Source: Planctomycetota bacterium | Lineage (GTDB): Bacteria; Planctomycetota; Planctomycetia; Planctomycetales; Planctomycetaceae | DNA length: 5,897 bases | Direction: 5' to 3' | Assembly: GCA_027622115.1 (NCBI GenBank) | Contig: JAQBZS010000502.1 | Coordinates: forward strand, 1-5,897 | Shown: piece after piece, positions 3,839-5,897 of the stretch | Layout: every line of letters begins with the position of its first letter | Numbering within the stretch: position 1 is the stretch's first letter | Program-made: the position numbers and the translations under genes | The notes under the pieces: model-generated | The model's database searches: none | What the model saw: the letters and a program-made list of their open reading frames with translations, nothing else | What the model was told of the DNA's origin: nothing

Positions 3839-5897
3839 ATGATTACGACCGACTCCAATTGCTGTGAAAAGTGTGGGACGCCCATGCGGCCCGCGATGTG
3901 CCGCTGTTTCGAATGCGGTTGTATTCGCGGTCAATACCGACCGACACGGAAGGACGACGAACAGGACTTCGAGGAAGCCGCGAAGTTACTTGATCAAATC
4001 AGCTCGACAAATTTGCTAACCGACTCGCGACCGGGCGAAGTTGCCGATTTCGTATTGAGCCGAAGTTCCGAATCCGCGAGCCGACCGCCGTACGTCGCTT
4101 TGCATCATCAAGTCGAACGTCGCACAGCGAATGTCGTACGCGAGAAGCCGACACAACCGCCGCAGGAGAAAGCGTCGCGAGCGAAGCCCGAGCAACCCAA
4201 GTGCGAGCCAGATCGCGTCGCACGCAGTTCAAAGGCTAAACGCGCCCGTCTTCGCAACGAAATCGCCCAGGCCATCGCAGCAGTTGAATCAAAGACTAAC
4301 GAATTTGAACTCAAACGCACTTGGAACGCGTGGACGTTCCGAAAGCTCGCACGTCAATTGCAACTCGAAAGACACCTTTCGATCGAAGACTCTTCCACCG
4401 TATGTACTGCATTGGCATCGATCGCACGGTCTCGGGATCGTCGCGCACTCGACTTGATCGACAACTGGACTTGCAACGCATCGTCGATGATCCGCGAGTC
4501 CGCCGCACGTTCGCTGGGTCAGTTGGCAACGGCGGGATCGACTCGACGGTTGTTACCGATGCTTGCGGACAACAGCCTGTGCGTGCGACGCGCGGCCGCC
4601 GAAGCGTTGGCGGAATGCGAATCGGCGGAAGCGGTTCGTCCGTTGTTGGCGCTGGTGCAGGTCGACCCAATGCTGCGATCGTGCGTCATGCAGGCGTTGA
4701 AATCCATGGGCCATTCATCGGCGTCCGTTCTTCGGGAATTGGTGTGCCGGAACCACGTGGACTTTGGTGTGATCGCCGTGCATTCACTGGGCTATGTTGG
4801 AGGAGAGCAATCCGTCCGCGCGATCTTGTCAGCGTGCGAGCACGAATCCGCCGATATGCGAGCAGAAGTCGCCGAGGCGTTGGGCCGCGCCAGTGTCTCG
4901 ACCGCGAATTCCGCCCTAAATCGGTTGTTGCAGGATCCCGTGGCCGCAGTCCGAGAACATGCGGCACAGTCGCTTGCCAAACTTCCGTGTGCGCGATCGC
5001 GAAATCCACTGATGCAGGCGATGCAAGATGTGTCGCCGATCGTTCGGAAACACGCCGCCGTGGCACTCGGTCGGATCGGTGACAAGCACGCGGTCGACAT
5101 GCTTATCTCGCAACTTGGCCACGAAAACATCGACGTCGTGATCGCGAGCGTTGATTCGTTGGGCGAAATCAACAGTCCGTTGGCTGCCACCCCGCTGCTG
5201 GAACGGCTGCGAAATGAGATGCGTGTCGCGTCTCCAAACGCGCGACTGCGGGGCAGGATCGTCTCGGCATTGCGGGGCATGAAATCCGACGACATCGTCC
5301 CTTCACTCCTCGATCTCCTCGGCCGACCGGCAACCGAGCCGGAAATGCGTCGAAGAATTGTGGGCACCCTCGGACTGAGCGAGGACGAACGGGCGGTCAA
5401 ACCGATCGAGGATATTCTCGCAAGTGATTCCGATCACGAAGTTCGTGCGGCTGCGGCAAGAGCACTCGGCACTCTGAAGTCGCCTCAATCGGAAACCGTA
5501 CTCACGAAGGCCCTTCAAGACGAATTCATCGTGCGATGTGCGGCGGTTGCGGCACTTGGCTCGCGGGCAACGGCAACTGCGGTGAATTCGATCGTGATAC
5601 AACTGCGGGATCAAGCCTTCCAGATTCGCCACCAGTCAGCTGCGGCACTCGGGAAATGCGGTGATCAGAAGGCGCTCGCCGTGCTGACCGCGAGTCTGAA
5701 CGACAAGAATGAAACGGTGCGGCGAGCCGTTGAGCGATCCATTCAGCAGATCGAAGATCGGTGCGGGATCGCACGCAAGTCCAAGCTGCAACAGTGGGTT
5801 CGTCGGTCCATTCCAGTGAGTCTCCCATCTTGGACCTTGACGGTTTGGCCGGAGTCTCGGACGGCACGATCGATCTTTGCCACAACCCTCTCATTGC
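3839..5897 (+). CDS. HEAT-like repeat protein with Cys-rich zinc-ribbon-like N-terminus (3' end beyond window)
   Basis: An open frame from ATG 3839 without a stop to the window end, at least 686 codons. GGAG at 3827-3830, eight bases upstream, supports the start. Residues 8-28 are Cys-rich, with C9-x-x-C12 and C23-x-x-C26 plus C8, C21 and C28, which fits a small zinc-ribbon-like knuckle. An acidic helix follows (DDEQDFEEAAKLLDQI), then a basic, Pro-rich linker (about 93-140). From about residue 185 to 640 come 14-15 repeats of about 30 residues of HEAT/PBS-lyase-like type, with recurring cores such as AAAEALAE, HAAVALGRIGD, AAAARALGTL and SAAALGKCGD, each followed by a second helix ending in a D/N-rich turn and V-R. 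The last visible part (about 645-686) leaves the repeat pattern and has Trp residues; its nature is unseen. HEAT arrays form curved scaffolds for protein binding; no catalytic motif is visible and the partner is unknown. It lacks a signal peptide, so the visible part is probably cytosolic. No frameshift is apparent across the repeats. Confidence 0.88.
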   Translation, partial: MITTDSNCCEKCGTPMRPAMCRCFECGCIRGQYRPTRKDDEQDFEEAAKLLDQISSTNLLTDSRPGEVADFVLSRSSESASRPPYVALHHQVERRTANVVREKPTQPPQEKASRAKPEQPKCEPDRVARSSKAKRARLRNEIAQAIAAVESKTNEFELKRTWNAWTFRKLARQLQLERHLSIEDSSTVCTALASIARSRDRRALDLIDNWTCNASSMIRESAARSLGQLATAGSTRRLLPMLADNSLCVRRAAAEALAECESAEAVRPLLALVQVDPMLRSCVMQALKSMGHSSASVLRELVCRNHVDFGVIAVHSLGYVGGEQSVRAILSACEHESADMRAEVAEALGRASVSTANSALNRLLQDPVAAVREHAAQSLAKLPCARSRNPLMQAMQDVSPIVRKHAAVALGRIGDKHAVDMLISQLGHENIDVVIASVDSLGEINSPLAATPLLERLRNEMRVASPNARLRGRIVSALRGMKSDDIVPSLLDLLGRPATEPEMRRRIVGTLGLSEDERAVKPIEDILASDSDHEVRAAAARALGTLKSPQSETVLTKALQDEFIVRCAAVAALGSRATATAVNSIVIQLRDQAFQIRHQSAAALGKCGDQKALAVLTASLNDKNETVRRAVERSIQQIEDRCGIARKSKLQQWVRRSIPVSLPSWTLTVWPESRTARSIFATTLSL

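Noticed and set aside
4321..5082. 253-codon plus-strand open frame
   Set aside because: It is Arg/Ser-rich with no domain and overlaps the continuous HEAT-repeat frame, whose repeat pattern shows which frame is real.
4792..5400. 202-codon minus-strand open frame
   Set aside because: It lies antisense to the HEAT repeats; its Ser/Arg-rich translation mirrors the codon bias of the real gene.
1..5897. CRISPR array, tRNA, rRNA or insertion sequence
   Set aside because: No regularly spaced repeats, no cloverleaf or rRNA-like stretch, and no transposase frame were seen on either strand.

Overview
This window looks like a chromosomal segment from a planctomycete, most likely of the Rhodopirellula/Pirellulales type. 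The evidence is a DUF1559 (PF07596) protein carrying a prepilin-type N-terminus, which is a family hugely expanded in Planctomycetota, together with a GspG-like pseudopilin, a moderately GC-rich base composition, wide intergenic spaces and palindromic intergenic repeats. The genus is an inference; no rRNA or other taxonomic marker is present.

Layout. The left edge (1-117) is a hairpin-forming intergenic repeat. It is followed by two minus-strand genes read right to left: a GspG-like pseudopilin (555-971) and a small STAS-domain protein (118-447). A clear intrinsic terminator (482-516) separates them. Positions 972-1576 hold no gene I can identify with confidence. They contain a doubled 8-bp motif just upstream of the pseudopilin and one doubtful 91-codon reading frame with a ribosome binding site. 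At 1577-1800 lies a DUF433 gene, the antitoxin type, broken by a one-base deletion near its start; no partner toxin gene is visible beside it. A gene-poor stretch follows, with two strong hairpins in front of the DUF1559 gene (2241-3476). Beyond that gene are three palindromic repeats (3496-3563, 3641-3703, 3776-3796). The right third is one long open frame (3839 to the window end, at least 686 codons). It encodes a protein with a Cys-rich, zinc-ribbon-like N-terminus, a basic linker and about 14-15 HEAT-like repeats, and it continues beyond the window.

Function. The pseudopilin and the DUF1559 protein both enter the type IV pilin/type II secretion maturation route (prepilin peptidase cleavage after Gly, before Phe). 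They are separate transcription units on opposite strands. The STAS protein has Glu where classical anti-anti-sigma factors have the phosphorylated Ser. The HEAT protein is probably a scaffold or interaction protein of unknown partner. I see no convincing new multi-gene system. The points most worth checking are the structured DNA/RNA in front of the DUF1559 gene, the Glu-substituted STAS protein, the frameshifted DUF433 gene and the Cys-rich HEAT protein.
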